In this document: positions 8,702 to 19,100 of the stretch, in pieces
How the letters are laid out: each line of letters starts with the position of its first letter
Numbering within the stretch: position 1 is the first letter of the stretch
DNA from: Enterococcus columbae DSM 7374 = ATCC 51263
GTDB lineage: Bacteria; Bacillota; Bacilli; Lactobacillales; Enterococcaceae
Direction of reading: 5' to 3'
Assembly: GCF_000406925.1 (NCBI RefSeq)
Contig: NZ_KE136348.1
Location: 437,678-501,677, forward strand
DNA: 64,000 nt
Notes under the pieces: generated by a model
The model's input: only the letters and a program-made list of their open reading frames with translations
What the model was told of the DNA's origin: nothing
The model's database searches: none
Made by a program: the position numbers and the translations under genes

Positions 8702-9341
8702 GTGTTATGGGAAAGGATAGTATATAAACCTTGAAACAACTCATTTAAGGTATCGGTCTCTCAACCGTACACTTCGTATTGTACTGCTAATTTGTGAAAA
8801 AGGCTACACCTTTATCATCAATAATAAGAAGTTAAAGCAAAAACTTAACAAAACAAGCTAAATCACTGTACTTCAACTAATATAATTTCAAATTTAGGCT
8901 TATCTTCACAATAAAATTTACTTAAACATTCATAATTTGTATACACAAGTAGACAACATAGATTCGTTGCTCCGTATAGCACAGTAAACCTTCGTAATAA
9001 AATATCGGCATATATATAATAAACCACTTACTGTATTAACTAACATAACTATACAAGATAATTGAGACAAAACGATTACATCAACACCTTGCACAAGAAA
9101 TATAACATCACTTTTGTTCTTTGTCAACAATAAAATAAACCTCAAAATATAATCATTCCTACGCAATCATGCTCCACTGACTTAGTATAATCATATCATT
9201 ATCAAATAATAATAAAAAAAACTATCATTCGTAAAACGTTTTCTATAACCTTAAATAAATTATAGGTATAACCTGTCATGACAAAAACGTATCCCCTCAC
9301 AAAGATTTATCCGTTTTCAAGAAATTTTCTAAGCAAAACCA
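8702..9341. other. AT-rich gene-free stretch upstream of alsS
   Basis: No convincing gene is seen. A 78-codon minus-strand frame at 8930-9166 is hydrophobic but lacks a ribosome site and similarity I recognise. Around 8735-8830 the minus strand can be read as a short broken coding stretch with a stop inside, which may be a decayed gene end. I cannot name it. Confidence 0.4.
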
Positions 9342-9371
9342 TTTACTTTTTTCAAAAACTAATGTTATAAT
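9342..9371 (+). promoter_or_regulatory. Promoter of alsS-alsD
   Basis: TTTACT at 9342-9347 and TATAAT at 9366-9371 with an 18-base spacer. Transcription would begin near 9378, which rules out the longest open-frame start at 9370 and leaves an untranslated leader of about 90 bases. Confidence 0.65.
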
Positions 9372-9465
9372 GCAGTACGTCAAACAGATAAAACAATCTG
9401 TTACATACATAGAAACATTGATTTTAAAACAATTCAAAAGATTTATAATGAAAGAAGTGTTACAG

Positions 9466-11130
9466 TTGTCTAAAAAAGAAAAACACGGCGCAGATATCCT
9501 AGTTGATAGCCTAATGAATCATGAAGTTGACTATATTTTTGGTATCCCAGGTGCGAAAATTGACCGCGTCTTCGATACATTAAGTGATCGTGGACCAGAA
9601 TTAATCGTTACTCGTCACGAACAAAATGCGGCATTTATGGCCCAAGCAATCGGTAGAATCACTGGGAAACCTGGGGTAGTAATTGCTACTAGTGGTCCTG
9701 GTGCAAGTAACCTAGCGACTGGTTTGGTTACCGCAACAGCTGAAGGCGATCCAGTTTTAGCCATCGCCGGTCAAGTAAAACGTAGTGATTTATTAAAATT
9801 AACTCACCAAAGTATGGATAATGCTGCTTTGTTTAAACCAATTACGAAATATAGTGCAGAAATTCAAGATCCTGAAACAATTTCTGAAGTATTTGCCAAC
9901 GCATATCGGATGGCTCGCTCTGGTCAAAAAGGAGCTAGCTTCATCAGTATCCCTCAAGACGTTGTCGACAGCAAGGTTGTTGGTGAAAGCATTCGTCCAT
10001 TAAGTAAACCACGTCTAGGTTCTGCTTCTAAGGAAGATATTGCTTACCTAGTAAAACGCATTAAAGAAGCTAAATTGCCTGTCTTACTAGTTGGGATGCG
10101 TGGTTCTAGTGAAGCTGAAACCATGGCAATTCGTAAATTAGTAGCCCATGCGAAATTACCAGTTGTCGAAACCTTCCAAGCAGCCGGCGTGATTTCTCGC
10201 AAATTAGAAGATTCCTTCTTCGGTCGAGTAGGGCTTTTCCGTAACCAACCTGGGGATATGCTATTAAAACGCAGTGACCTAGTGATTACAGTCGGTTATG
10301 ATCCAATCGAATATGAAGCACGCAACTGGAACGCTGAAAAAGATGCAAAAATTATCGTCATTGATAAAATTCCAGCTGAAATCGATCCATACATGCAACC
10401 AGAACGTGAATTAATTGGTAGCATTACCGATACCTTATATCTATTAAGTGAAGCTATTGCTGATTACGAATTACCAGCTGATTCATTAGAATACTTAGAA
10501 GGGCTACAACAAAAATTAAAAGAACGAGATATGGTCCCTTCTGAAACACATCCAGAATTGTTACATCCGCTTGAAGTCATCGATGCCTTACAAGCTTTTG
10601 TTGATGATTCAATGACGGTGACTGTTGATGTGGGTAGCCACTATATTTGGATGGCACGTCATTTTAGAAGCTATGAACCACGTAAATTACTCTTTAGTAA
10701 TGGGATGCAAACGCTAGGGGTTGCTTTACCATGGGCAATCTCAGCCGCATTGGTTCGACCAAATACACAAATTGTTTCTGTATCAGGTGATGGTGGTTTC
10801 TTATTCTCAGCCCAAGACTTGGAAACCGCAGTTCGCAAAAAATTAAACATTATTCATATTATTTGGAATGACGGTCGTTACAACATGGTTGAGTTCCAAG
10901 AAGAAATGAAATACAATCGAGCTTCCGGCGTTGACTTTGGTCCAGTTGATTTTGTAAAATATGCTGAAGCCTTTGGTGCTAAAGGAATTCGTGTACACGA
11001 TGCTCAAAGCTTTGCCGAAGCTTTACAAGAAGGCTTAAATACTGACGGTCCTGTGGTAATTGATGTACCAGTTGATTACTCAGACAACAAGATGCTAGGA
11101 GAAAAAATGCTCCCAGACCAATTCTATTAA
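9466..11130 (+). CDS. alsS: Acetolactate synthase, catabolic
   Basis: A thiamine-diphosphate enzyme that condenses two pyruvates to 2-acetolactate. With the TTG start at 9466 (AGAAGTG upstream, start [16 protein letters not shown]) it is 554 residues, the length of lactococcal AlsS. An ATG at 9448 without an SD is the alternative. The catalytic glutamate lies in [10 protein letters not shown] (about residue 52), the [12 protein letters not shown] and [18 protein letters not shown] segments are typical, and the cofactor motif runs from GDGG (about 442) to WND (about 468). There is no regulatory small subunit nearby and alsD follows directly, so this is the acetoin-forming rather than the biosynthetic enzyme. 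Confidence 0.95.
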   Translation: MSKKEKHGADILVDSLMNHEVDYIFGIPGAKIDRVFDTLSDRGPELIVTRHEQNAAFMAQAIGRITGKPGVVIATSGPGASNLATGLVTATAEGDPVLAIAGQVKRSDLLKLTHQSMDNAALFKPITKYSAEIQDPETISEVFANAYRMARSGQKGASFISIPQDVVDSKVVGESIRPLSKPRLGSASKEDIAYLVKRIKEAKLPVLLVGMRGSSEAETMAIRKLVAHAKLPVVETFQAAGVISRKLEDSFFGRVGLFRNQPGDMLLKRSDLVITVGYDPIEYEARNWNAEKDAKIIVIDKIPAEIDPYMQPERELIGSITDTLYLLSEAIADYELPADSLEYLEGLQQKLKERDMVPSETHPELLHPLEVIDALQAFVDDSMTVTVDVGSHYIWMARHFRSYEPRKLLFSNGMQTLGVALPWAISAALVRPNTQIVSVSGDGGFLFSAQDLETAVRKKLNIIHIIWNDGRYNMVEFQEEMKYNRASGVDFGPVDFVKYAEAFGAKGIRVHDAQSFAEALQEGLNTDGPVVIDVPVDYSDNKMLGEKMLPDQFY

Positions 11131-11140
11131 GAGGTGACCT

Positions 11141-11845
11141 ATGATGGCAGAAAATACATTATATCAATACGGTACACTCAGCTCACTTTTAGCTGGGGCA
11201 ATGGATGGCAGCAAATCAATTAACGATTTATTAAAACACGGTGATTTTGGGATTGGTACGTTAGATGGTTCTGATGGCGAATTGATGATTATCGAAGGAC
11301 AAGCCTTCCACGCTCGTCAAAATGGCGATGTCGTCAAGCTTTCAGGCAATGAAACTGTCCCTTATGCAGCAGTCACCTACTTTGATCCTGAATATCAATT
11401 CCCTGTGGTAAAGGATAAATCTAGTCAAGAAATTGGTGATTTGATTTACACTCATTTAACTAGTGTGAATTTATTTGCGGCAATTCAAATCAAGGGTACT
11501 TTCAAAAAAATGCATGTACGCGTAGTGCCAAAGCAACAAAAACCTTATCGTCCATTTTCAGCTATCGTTCAACCTGAATTCCGTGCTGAAAATATCAGTG
11601 GGACTATTGTTGGTTTTTACACACCTGAATTATTCCATGGGGCTGCAGTTGCGGGTTATCACCTACATTTTCTATCAGATGATGGTCAATTTGGTGGTCA
11701 CATTATGGACTACGAATTAGAAAAAGGAATTATCACCATGCAAACAATGACTGAATATACTCAAGGTTTCCCAATGGTGGATAACTTCTTAAACACTACC
11801 TTTGATGTCAAAGAATTATTAAAAGAAATCGAAGTATCTGAATAA
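11141..11845 (+). CDS. alsD: Alpha-acetolactate decarboxylase
   Basis: A 234-residue enzyme that converts 2-acetolactate to acetoin. Family marks include YQYGTLSSLLAGAMDG at the start, GTLDGSDGELMII, the GTFKKMHVRVVPKQ strand, and the zinc-site region AGYHLHFLSDDGQFGGH with its two close histidines. GAGGTG precedes two in-frame ATGs (11141 and 11144); either may be used. It begins 10 bases after alsS, so the pair is one operon that diverts pyruvate away from acid. Confidence 0.95.
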   Translation: MMAENTLYQYGTLSSLLAGAMDGSKSINDLLKHGDFGIGTLDGSDGELMIIEGQAFHARQNGDVVKLSGNETVPYAAVTYFDPEYQFPVVKDKSSQEIGDLIYTHLTSVNLFAAIQIKGTFKKMHVRVVPKQQKPYRPFSAIVQPEFRAENISGTIVGFYTPELFHGAAVAGYHLHFLSDDGQFGGHIMDYELEKGIITMQTMTEYTQGFPMVDNFLNTTFDVKELLKEIEVSE

Positions 11846-11889
11846 ATGAAGGATGACTTATCCGTCATATAACATAATCTATATTTCGT

Positions 11890-11995
11890 AAGTAGTTGCT
11901 CCCTCAAACGCCCCTGAGCTAGTAAAAGCTCTACCGGTTTTTCCACTAGCTCAAGTGCTATTTGGTTCGGAGTTAACCAGCTTACTGCACATTCT
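11890..11995. repeat. Long imperfect hairpin after alsD
   Basis: The core is TGAGCTAGT with its complement ACTAGCTCA about 20 bases away. Weaker pairing continues outward to GTAAG near 11889 and CTTAC near 11982. It resembles in style the other long imperfect palindromes in this window, but no close sequence copy was found. Confidence 0.45.
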
Positions 11996-12001
11996 TAAGA
12001 T

Positions 12002-12047
12002 AAAAGGCTCCTTACTGCTACTACCATTCTGTAAGGAGCCTTTTTTT
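12002..12047 (+). terminator. Terminator of alsS-alsD (probably bidirectional)
   Basis: AAAAGGCTCCTTAC and its exact complement GTAAGGAGCCTTTT flank a 15-base loop and run into seven T. The A-rich left end would also serve the leftward gene ending at 12062. Confidence 0.88.
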
Positions 12048-12061
12048 CAATGATTTACTAT

Positions 12062-12559
12062 TCAATACTCTACACGAAGCAATAAGCCAAATTTTAAAGC
12101 TGGATTCACTAGATAATAGCTATCCACACCACTACGCTGATAACGATAATAAAGAGTTGATCCCTCTTTTTTTAGTTCATTGTAAGTAAATAGAAAAGCT
12201 TTAACATCAAAATTTTTATTATAATCTAGCTGAGTATCATCCAGCCTATGAAAAATAGACATCTCCTCCACTCCAGCTATTTCATCGTAGGATACTTGCT
12301 TCATTTTTAATTTATCAAGAAAAGCAAATTTTCCCTGCGTGGACAATTGCCAAATCTGTATATTCTCTCCATGTGGACTGCCTATTTCACGAAAAATACG
12401 GGAAGTATGCAAATGCTTGGTCTGCATATCACTCAAAATTTCTTGACGAACCTCTTCATATGCTCGATTATCAATATATCGACTGCCAAACTGAAATACC
12501 AGCATCATAAATTCAATGAAACACAGGCTGATTAAAATTTGAATAACCCTTTTTTTCAT
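12062..12559 (-). CDS. Small single-span membrane protein of unknown function
   Basis: About 165 residues. The start at ATG 12557-12559 has AGGAGTG upstream. One N-terminal hydrophobic helix (VIQILISLCFIEFMMLVFQF) is followed by a soluble domain rich in charged and aromatic residues that would face outside if the helix is an uncleaved anchor. I recognise no family. It stands alone between alsD and deoC on the opposite strand. Confidence 0.65.
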   Translation of the reverse strand: MKKRVIQILISLCFIEFMMLVFQFGSRYIDNRAYEEVRQEILSDMQTKHLHTSRIFREIGSPHGENIQIWQLSTQGKFAFLDKLKMKQVSYDEIAGVEEMSIFHRLDDTQLDYNKNFDVKAFLFTYNELKKEGSTLYYRYQRSGVDSYYLVNPALKFGLLLRVEY

Positions 12560-12740
12560 CTTCACACTCCTATCTTTTTTCTAAATTCTTCTATCCACTG
12601 CAAGAAAACGATACCAAAAATAATTTTTACTAGCAATCCTGCTTTGAAATAACTAGATTATCTTTAAGCTTTCTTATAATTTAGTAGCATCTCAAAACAT
12701 ATTCTTCCTTTTATTATTTGATTTTTTGAATAACCATTCA

Positions 12741-12768
12741 TTGACAGCGCTTTAGGAAAGTGTATGAT
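12741..12768 (+). promoter_or_regulatory. Promoter of deoC
   Basis: A consensus -35 TTGACA (12741-12746), a 16-base spacer and TATGAT (12763-12768). The leader before the deoC start at 12787 is only about a dozen bases and contains the SD GAGGTGAT. Confidence 0.8.
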
Positions 12769-12786
12769 AAAGTCGAGGTGATAAAA

Positions 12787-13494
12787 ATGGAACCAACACT
12801 TTTAGATAATTATGCACGAATGATTGATCATACTAATCTTCACGCGGATGCAACTAGCGCCGATATGCAAAAGCTCTGCCAAGAAGCAAAGGACTATCAT
12901 TTCAAAATGGTAGCGATAAACCAAGTCCAAAGCCAATTATGCGCCCAAGAGCTTATTCATACTGACATCCATGTCGGGGCGGCCATCGCTTTTCCACTCG
13001 GTCAAACTAGTATCGCTGCCAAAGCCTTCGAGGTGCAAGATGCGATTCAAAACGGGGCGACTGAAATCGATTATGTCATTAATCTAACGCAGGCCAAAGC
13101 ACATAACTGGGCCTATCTTACCAAAGAAATGCAAACGATTGTTGCTATTTGCCGGCAACATGAAGTCATCAGTAAAGTGATTTTTGAAAATTGCTATTTA
13201 ACCGACGAGGAAAAAATCGCCCTTTGCCAAATCGCCAAAGAAGTCGAACCAGATTTTATCAAAACTTCAACCGGATTTGGAACAGGTGGTGCTACCGTTG
13301 AAGATGTTCAGCTAATGGTCAAGCATGTCGGTGAAAAAGTCCAAGTCAAAGCTGCTGGTGGCATTCGCGATGCTAAAACCTTCAAAGCCATGATTGCTGC
13401 CGGTGCAACCCGTATCGGCACTAGCTCAGGTATTGCCATCATCGAGGAATTGAAAAAAGAAGCCGGTAATCATACCGATGCCTTTACCATCTAA
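12787..13494 (+). CDS. deoC: Deoxyribose-phosphate aldolase
   Basis: A 235-residue class I aldolase that splits 2-deoxyribose 5-phosphate into glyceraldehyde 3-phosphate and acetaldehyde. The Schiff-base lysine is Lys159 in FIKTSTGF, a second active-site lysine is in VKAAGGIR (about 188), and EIDYVIN near residue 95 holds the acidic partner. The ATG at 12787 is preceded by GAGGTGAT. It is transcribed alone from its own strong promoter, without the usual deoxynucleoside phosphorylase genes beside it. Confidence 0.93.
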   Translation: MEPTLLDNYARMIDHTNLHADATSADMQKLCQEAKDYHFKMVAINQVQSQLCAQELIHTDIHVGAAIAFPLGQTSIAAKAFEVQDAIQNGATEIDYVINLTQAKAHNWAYLTKEMQTIVAICRQHEVISKVIFENCYLTDEEKIALCQIAKEVEPDFIKTSTGFGTGGATVEDVQLMVKHVGEKVQVKAAGGIRDAKTFKAMIAAGATRIGTSSGIAIIEELKKEAGNHTDAFTI

Positions 13495-13531
13495 GCATAG
13501 ATAGCTTACATTATTAACAACTAAGTCCATA

Positions 13532-13577
13532 ACCTTCGCCAAATTTGCTCAGTAGCAACTAATTTGGCAAAGGTTTT
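13532..13577 (+). terminator. Terminator after deoC
   Basis: ACCTT-GCCAAATT pairs with AATTTGGC-AAGGT with one mismatch and ends in TTTTTGTT, about 40 bases past the stop codon. Confidence 0.75.
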
Positions 13578-13599
13578 TGTTAAAAAATGAATAACAAAC

Positions 13600-13936
13600 C
13601 CTCAAAAGCTGAGGATTAACGCTTGGAAACAGCGAAAGTTGAGGGAAATAATTAAACCTGTTCATTCTCCATCTTTTTCAACTGTCGACAAATTGTCGAC
13701 AATTGACTTTTTCCTACTCTATCATTCCTTTATAGCACAATACCAAGCATTGCGTAAATTTTTACTCTTCGTAATTCTAAATACCCTTTCTTTTCTTCAT
13801 TCCCGTCAAAAGAACTTATCTATCCATAACAAAAATACCTCTGTTTATTCGTATAATTTTGGTGTATTTTTTTATATTATGTTAGAATAAGTCTAAGAAA
13901 TCAAACCATTTTCTGTAATGATTGGGAGGGATTTAA
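13600..13936. other. Intergenic region with structured and palindromic elements
   Basis: CCCTCAA (13600-13606) pairs with TTGAGGG (13638-13644) around an inner CGCT/AGCG stem. TGTCGACA occurs twice, at 13683-13690 and 13694-13701, separated by 3 bases; because the octamer is itself palindromic this is both a direct and an inverted repeat. An 83-codon frame at 13639-13890 overlaps these elements and is not credible. The hydrolase promoter is probably near TATATTATG at about 13873. Confidence 0.5.
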
Positions 13937-15010
13937 ATGTTCGTTCTACTAACTATTTTGACTAACCTACCTTTTTGGATTTTCATAATTATTTTGCTTG
14001 TATTGATATTACTTCCACAATTTGCGGCGCGAAATCAACAGCAGCAATATAACAAACTAAAAACAAGACAAGCGACTCGTCAAAAAGAGATTCGCGCAAC
14101 GGTCATCGATACAGCTGATGACGGTGTGGAAACTATTCGTTTAACGACAATTGATAGCTTTGTGCTTACGGCTAAGCTTTACCCTGTCAATCAACCTAAA
14201 GCTTTAGTGCAGATGATTCATGGCGTATTAGAGCATAAAGGACGCTATGAAGACTTCATTCGTTATCTAAATAAGCAAGGCTATGCAGTAATCATCAGCG
14301 ATACACGTGGTCACGGCGAATCGATCAATCCTAAATATCCTCGTGTTTCTATGGATTTAGTCGATGAATTAGTGGATGATCAAGTTCTGATTTCTCATTA
14401 TATCAAGCAACGTTTTCCTAAAAAAGAGCTTTATCTTTTCGGTCATTCACTAGGCTCCATGATTGCACGTAATTATTTACAAAAGCATGATAATGAAATT
14501 CAAAAGCTCGCCTTAACTGGAACCGTCATGGCCTATCCACTAGCTCCCATCGGTGTCTTTTTAGCAAGAATCATTGTTTTTTATTTTGGTAAATATGGAC
14601 ATAATGCCTTATTAAACGCACTCAATCCTGGCAAAAATGACCAGATAGATTGGATTAGCTATAACCAAGAAAACCTTGATGCGATTGCGAAAGATCCACT
14701 TTGTCAGCATCGGCTAACCAATATTGGGATTTTAACCATGTTTGATATCAATGCTCGTTTGAAAAAGATTCAGCAATTCCAATGTCAAAATCCTCATCTC
14801 CAAATTCTAAGTGCAACTGGCTTTGATGATACTATGATTACCGGAGGCGAAAAGGGATTGGAAGAGACTATGGATACCTTGCGTACTATCGGTTATAGCG
14901 ATATCACCAACATCGTCTATCCTGAAATGAAGCATGAAGTCCTACAAGAGACCAACAAACAACGCGTTTATCAAGACATTGTTGATTTTTTTGAACAAAT
15001 GGGCTATTAA
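13937..15010 (+). CDS. Membrane-anchored alpha/beta hydrolase (lysophospholipase-like)
   Basis: A 357-residue serine hydrolase. An N-terminal hydrophobic helix (about residues 5-30) anchors it. The catalytic domain has the oxyanion segment MIHGVLEHKGRYEDF, the nucleophile elbow GHSLG with Ser171, an acidic candidate in ATGFDDT and the final histidine in MKHEVLQ. This is the Hydrolase_4/monoacylglycerol-lipase type, acting on lipid esters or similar small esters; the true substrate is unknown. The ATG is preceded by GGGAGGG. Confidence 0.85.
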   Translation: MFVLLTILTNLPFWIFIIILLVLILLPQFAARNQQQQYNKLKTRQATRQKEIRATVIDTADDGVETIRLTTIDSFVLTAKLYPVNQPKALVQMIHGVLEHKGRYEDFIRYLNKQGYAVIISDTRGHGESINPKYPRVSMDLVDELVDDQVLISHYIKQRFPKKELYLFGHSLGSMIARNYLQKHDNEIQKLALTGTVMAYPLAPIGVFLARIIVFYFGKYGHNALLNALNPGKNDQIDWISYNQENLDAIAKDPLCQHRLTNIGILTMFDINARLKKIQQFQCQNPHLQILSATGFDDTMITGGEKGLEETMDTLRTIGYSDITNIVYPEMKHEVLQETNKQRVYQDIVDFFEQMGY

Positions 15011-15072
15011 TAACGCTTGATGCCTACACTTTTTATATAGAAATACCTATCATTGTTTGGAGTGATGTTTTC

Positions 15073-15801
15073 TTGATTATTTTATTACCCACAGCTAAAG
15101 AATTAAATACACAAGTTATATCTGTAGCTGAACCGTCCCAAAAGCTATTGACCCAAGAAATTAGTCAAGCCTTTGCTAAGCTATCCGTTGAAGAACTAGT
15201 GGCTATTTACAAAATCAAAGAATCCCTAGCACAAGACGTTTATCAGCAGTGGCAAGCGATTGTAACCCATCAAGCACAGTATTACCCAGCCTGGGAATTG
15301 TTTGACGGCTTAATGTATCGACAAATCAAACGAACAGGTTTATCCGATAAACAACTCAATTATGTGGATAAGCATCTATATCTAACCTCGGCACTGTATG
15401 GTGTAATTGGTGCAACCAGTGGAATTGCGCCGCATCGTCTAGACTTTCAACAGCGAATCAAAATCAATCAACAGTCGTTAAAGCAAAATTGGCAACCCTA
15501 CTATGATGAAGCAGTCCAAAATGAAACACCTATCCTTTCTTTACTCTCCAGCGAGTTTGACGAGGTCTTCAGTAAAGAAATACGCAAAAATTTCTATCGG
15601 TGTCTTTTTATTGAGAAAAAAGCGGATAAAGAACGCATTCACTCTACGATTTCTAAAAAAGCGCGTGGAAAGCTGGTCAATTGCTGTATTCAAAAACAAC
15701 TACAGACAATTGATGAAATTAAGAAACTTACTTTTGATGGCTTTTGCTTTCAACCTTTGCGTTCATCTGAACACGAATTGGTCTTTATAAAGAATGCTTA
15801 G
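15073..15801 (+). CDS. yaaA: Peroxide stress protein YaaA (DUF328)
   Basis: A 242-residue YaaA/UPF0246 protein. Typical segments are IILLPTAKELN at the N-terminus, YPAWELFDGLMYRQI, LYLTSALYGVIGATSGIAPHRLDFQ, SLLSSEFDEVF and ISKKARGKLVN near the end. In E. coli YaaA lowers free intracellular iron under peroxide stress; the biochemical mechanism in Gram-positives is not known. The start is TTG 15073 with GGAGTG upstream. It follows the hydrolase by 62 bases and may share its transcript. Confidence 0.9.
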   Translation: MIILLPTAKELNTQVISVAEPSQKLLTQEISQAFAKLSVEELVAIYKIKESLAQDVYQQWQAIVTHQAQYYPAWELFDGLMYRQIKRTGLSDKQLNYVDKHLYLTSALYGVIGATSGIAPHRLDFQQRIKINQQSLKQNWQPYYDEAVQNETPILSLLSSEFDEVFSKEIRKNFYRCLFIEKKADKERIHSTISKKARGKLVNCCIQKQLQTIDEIKKLTFDGFCFQPLRSSEHELVFIKNA

Positions 15802-15814
15802 CTTGGACCAATAT

Positions 15815-16117
15815 TCCTCGAATTTTCTCATATCTGGGCAAGCTACTTCACAACTATATGAATCCGTGTTTTGCGGTTAGCTACTCGGAAAATAAGCTAG
15901 CACGACAAAGAATTTTCTTACCCTAAGTATTCTCGTCGTGCTAGTGACTTATTTTCTCGTAGCTGTGCAAACCACCAAACAACTATACGAATCCGTGTTT
16001 TGTGGTTAGCTACTCGGAAAATAAGCTAGCACGACAAAGAATTTTCTTACCCTAAGTATTCTCGTCGTGCTAGTGACTTATTTTCTCGTAGCTGTGCAAA
16101 CCACCAAACAACTATAC
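15815..16117. repeat. Tandem pair of 129-bp palindromic intergenic repeats
   Basis: Two nearly identical 129-bp units (15852-15980 and 15981-16109) are followed by the first 8 bases of a third. Inside each unit GAAAATAAGCTAGCACGAC pairs with GTCGTGCTAG-TGA-CTTATTTTC around a 27-base loop, and AGCTAC pairs with GTAGCT further out. Immediately before them, 15817-15852 resembles the right arm of the repeat at 27.8 kb (CGAATTTTC then GCAAGCTACTTCACA). This is a non-coding repeat family, not a terminator alone. Confidence 0.85.
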
Positions 16118-16126
16118 ACTATAAAA

Positions 16127-16160
16127 AAACGCTAGTAGTTTTTTTCAACTACTAGCGTTT
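16127..16160 (-). terminator. Terminator of the first YhgE/Pip gene
   Basis: AAACGCTAGTAGTT and its exact complement flank a 6-base loop. On the minus strand the stem runs into seven T just after the stop codon at 16168. Confidence 0.88.
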
Positions 16161-16167
16161 CTGTGTT

Positions 16168-19100
16168 TTACCATAAAGTGTATGAGCTTTCTTCTTCGGC
16201 ATATTTACCGTTATAATCGTCATCTAAGAGCTTTTGGTTTTCGTGTAATTGTGAGTAACCAGCTAACCCTTTGCGATATAGATATTGCATCGCTAAGCCT
16301 AATAACATGACAAAGATAACTGCCAAGATGAATAAAATTAACATTGAGTGACGATATAAGGTTTCGCCTAGACCTGTTGAAATTGCTTGTCTTAAAGCAT
16401 AAATCGAGTAAGTCATTGGCATAAATGGATTCAATACATTATAGAAATGACTGGTTAATGGCATTGGGAAGACCCCGCCAGCTGAACCTAATTGGAAGAC
16501 TAATAATAATACTGCAATAAATCGACCTGGATTATCAAAAGTCATCGCCAAGAACATAATCATAAACATAAATAACCATGCAGTAATAAATAAGGTTGCG
16601 TAGAAGTTAAATGGTTGTTCTACGGTTAAACCAATCATTCTCATAATCGTACCGATGATTAACGCCATCATTGTAGAAACAATGAAGCCAATCGTCAATT
16701 TACTCATAAACCATTGAGTAGCGTTACTGTTTTTGCGATCAGCAATTTTTCTAATCGGATAAACAAAGTTAAAGACTAGACAGCCCACATACAAGGAAAC
16801 ACTCATAAAGTATGGTGCTAAAGCATGACCATAGTTTGGTACTTCGCTGTATTGTTCATGAGTTGTCTTATCTGGTGAAGCAATCATATCAGCAGTCTTA
16901 TCACTTAAATGAACGGCTTGGATTCGTTTAGCTGCTTCATCTAGCTTGTTCGCTAATTGCACATTGCCATCTTTGACCTTGTTTGAACCATCAGCTAGCT
17001 TATTCACGCCATCAGCTAAAGTTGGGATTTGACCATTTAAAGTAGCAATGCCATCACGTAATTGTGAAGCACCACTATTTAATTTCGCTGAGTTAGCGTT
17101 TAGTTTTTGCATACCATCGTTTAATTGCTTGCTACCATCAGCTAATTGACTGGCACCACTTGCTAGGGCTGGCATTTGCGCTTGCATTTGACCTAATCCA
17201 CCGGCAATTTTGCCTGCACCTGAGCCTAAGTCAGTTGATTTGCTATTCAACACATTCAAGCCATTATTTAACTTGTTACCGCCTGCAGCTAATTGATTAA
17301 TTCCATCTGTTAAGGTTGGTAATTGAGCTTGCATTTGCTTCATGCCACCAACAATCTTAGTAGCACCACCAGTTAATTCACTAGTTTTACCATTTAAAGT
17401 AGCTAAACCACTATCTAAAGCCTTGCTACCATCAACCAATTGACCGATTCCATTACTTAATGCTGGTAATTTTGCTTGGACTTGAGTTAAACCAGCAGCA
17501 ACTTGAGCTGCACCAGGAACAGCTTCCTTCTTAACTTTCAATGTACCATCAATTAATGAAGTTAAACCAGCCGTTGCTTGATTGGTATTGGCTGCTAATT
17601 GTTGTGTAGCAGTAGCTAAACCACTAATTTGGGTGGTATCAATAGTTGGTAAAGCACTCACCACTTGGCTTAATTGTGTTAATTGTCCACTAACAGCTTG
17701 TAAGTTTTGCGTAGCATTACCTAGCTGTTGCATTGCTTGAGCATTACTTGTGCCAACTGCTTGCTCAATCAATGTAGTTAAGTTTTCAGCAGATACTGTC
17801 ACCATACCATTTTCATTTGGTAATTGTGCTACTACATTCGTAGCTACTTGCTGCGGACTTGCAGAAAGTACTTGATACGCCCCTTCAAGATTTGCTCCTA
17901 CATTTTGCAAATTGTTTGCAACTGTTGACATTTGCGCTTGTAATTGGCCTAATTGCGCAACTGGTAAGTTACTTAACGTTGGCAATACTTGATTAATAGA
18001 CGTGATATATTGTTGTACGCCATTAACGTATTGTTTTAATTGAGCAGCTTTCGTTTCATCAAATGCATCTGTGCCTGCTTTCAATTGGTCAGCTAACAGC
18101 TTAGAACCATCAGCCAATTGATTAATTCCCTCAGCAAGCTCAGGTAGTTGACTTTGTAAAGTCTGTAAGCCATTAGCTAATTGACCACTACCATTTCCTG
18201 CTTGGGCTACACCATTTGTATAGGCATTTAAGCCAGTGACAAACTGATTTCCCCCATCAACTAATTGGTTTACACCATCAGACAAGCCGGGCACTTTATA
18301 GCTTAAAACCTTCAAGCCATCAGCCAATTGACTGCTACCAACATAAGCTTGGTGCACACCATCCGTATATTGATTGACCCCATTCGCTAAAACTTTACTG
18401 CCATCTGCTAATTGATCGACACCACCTACTAAAGCAGGAACCTTACCATTTAGTGCTTGCAAGCCACTTGCTAATTGGGCGCTACCTCCACCAGCTGTAC
18501 CGACACCAGCTGTATATTGTTGGACTCCGCTAGCTAACTGACTGCTACCATCCGCTAATTGGCTCACCCCACTAGTTAAAGCAGGCACCTTGTCTTTAAC
18601 AGTAGCTAAACCATTGGCTACTTGGCTTGAACCATCAGCTAATTGATTCGCACCATCAGCGGCTTGATTCATGCCAGTACCGACTGTTTTAACCATCGAA
18701 ATAATGACATCTGCATAAGATTTGGTGACTTGTTCGCTGACCTTAGCCTTTAGCTGTGTCATCGCATTTTCACTAATTACTTCACCTAAGAAGTTCAAAC
18801 CACCATTCGTTTCATAGGTTAAATCCATTTTTTCAGGATCAGTATCTAAAACGGAGGCAGCATTCTTAGAAAAAGTCTTCGGAATTTTGACGATCATATA
18901 GTACTTACGATCTTTCAAGCCCGTTTTAGCTTTTTCACTAGAAACAAAATGCCAATCTAGGTCATCATTTTTCTTTAATTCACTGACTAACTGATTGCCT
19001 ACATCGACTTTTTTGCCTTCAAGGCTGGTTGGTTGATCCAAATTGACCACCGCCACTGGTAAGTGACTGATTCGTCCATATGGATCCCAGATTGATTTTA

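Noticed and set aside
8735-8830. Transposase or integrase remnant upstream of alsS
   Set aside because: A short minus-strand reading with an internal stop can be made, but it contains no motif I can tie to a family.
8930-9166. 78-codon hydrophobic minus-strand frame
   Set aside because: No ribosome site, no recognisable similarity and AT-rich composition typical of non-coding DNA here.
13639-13890. 83-codon plus-strand frame
   Set aside because: It lacks a ribosome site and overlaps the palindromic TGTCGACA pair and likely promoter of the hydrolase.
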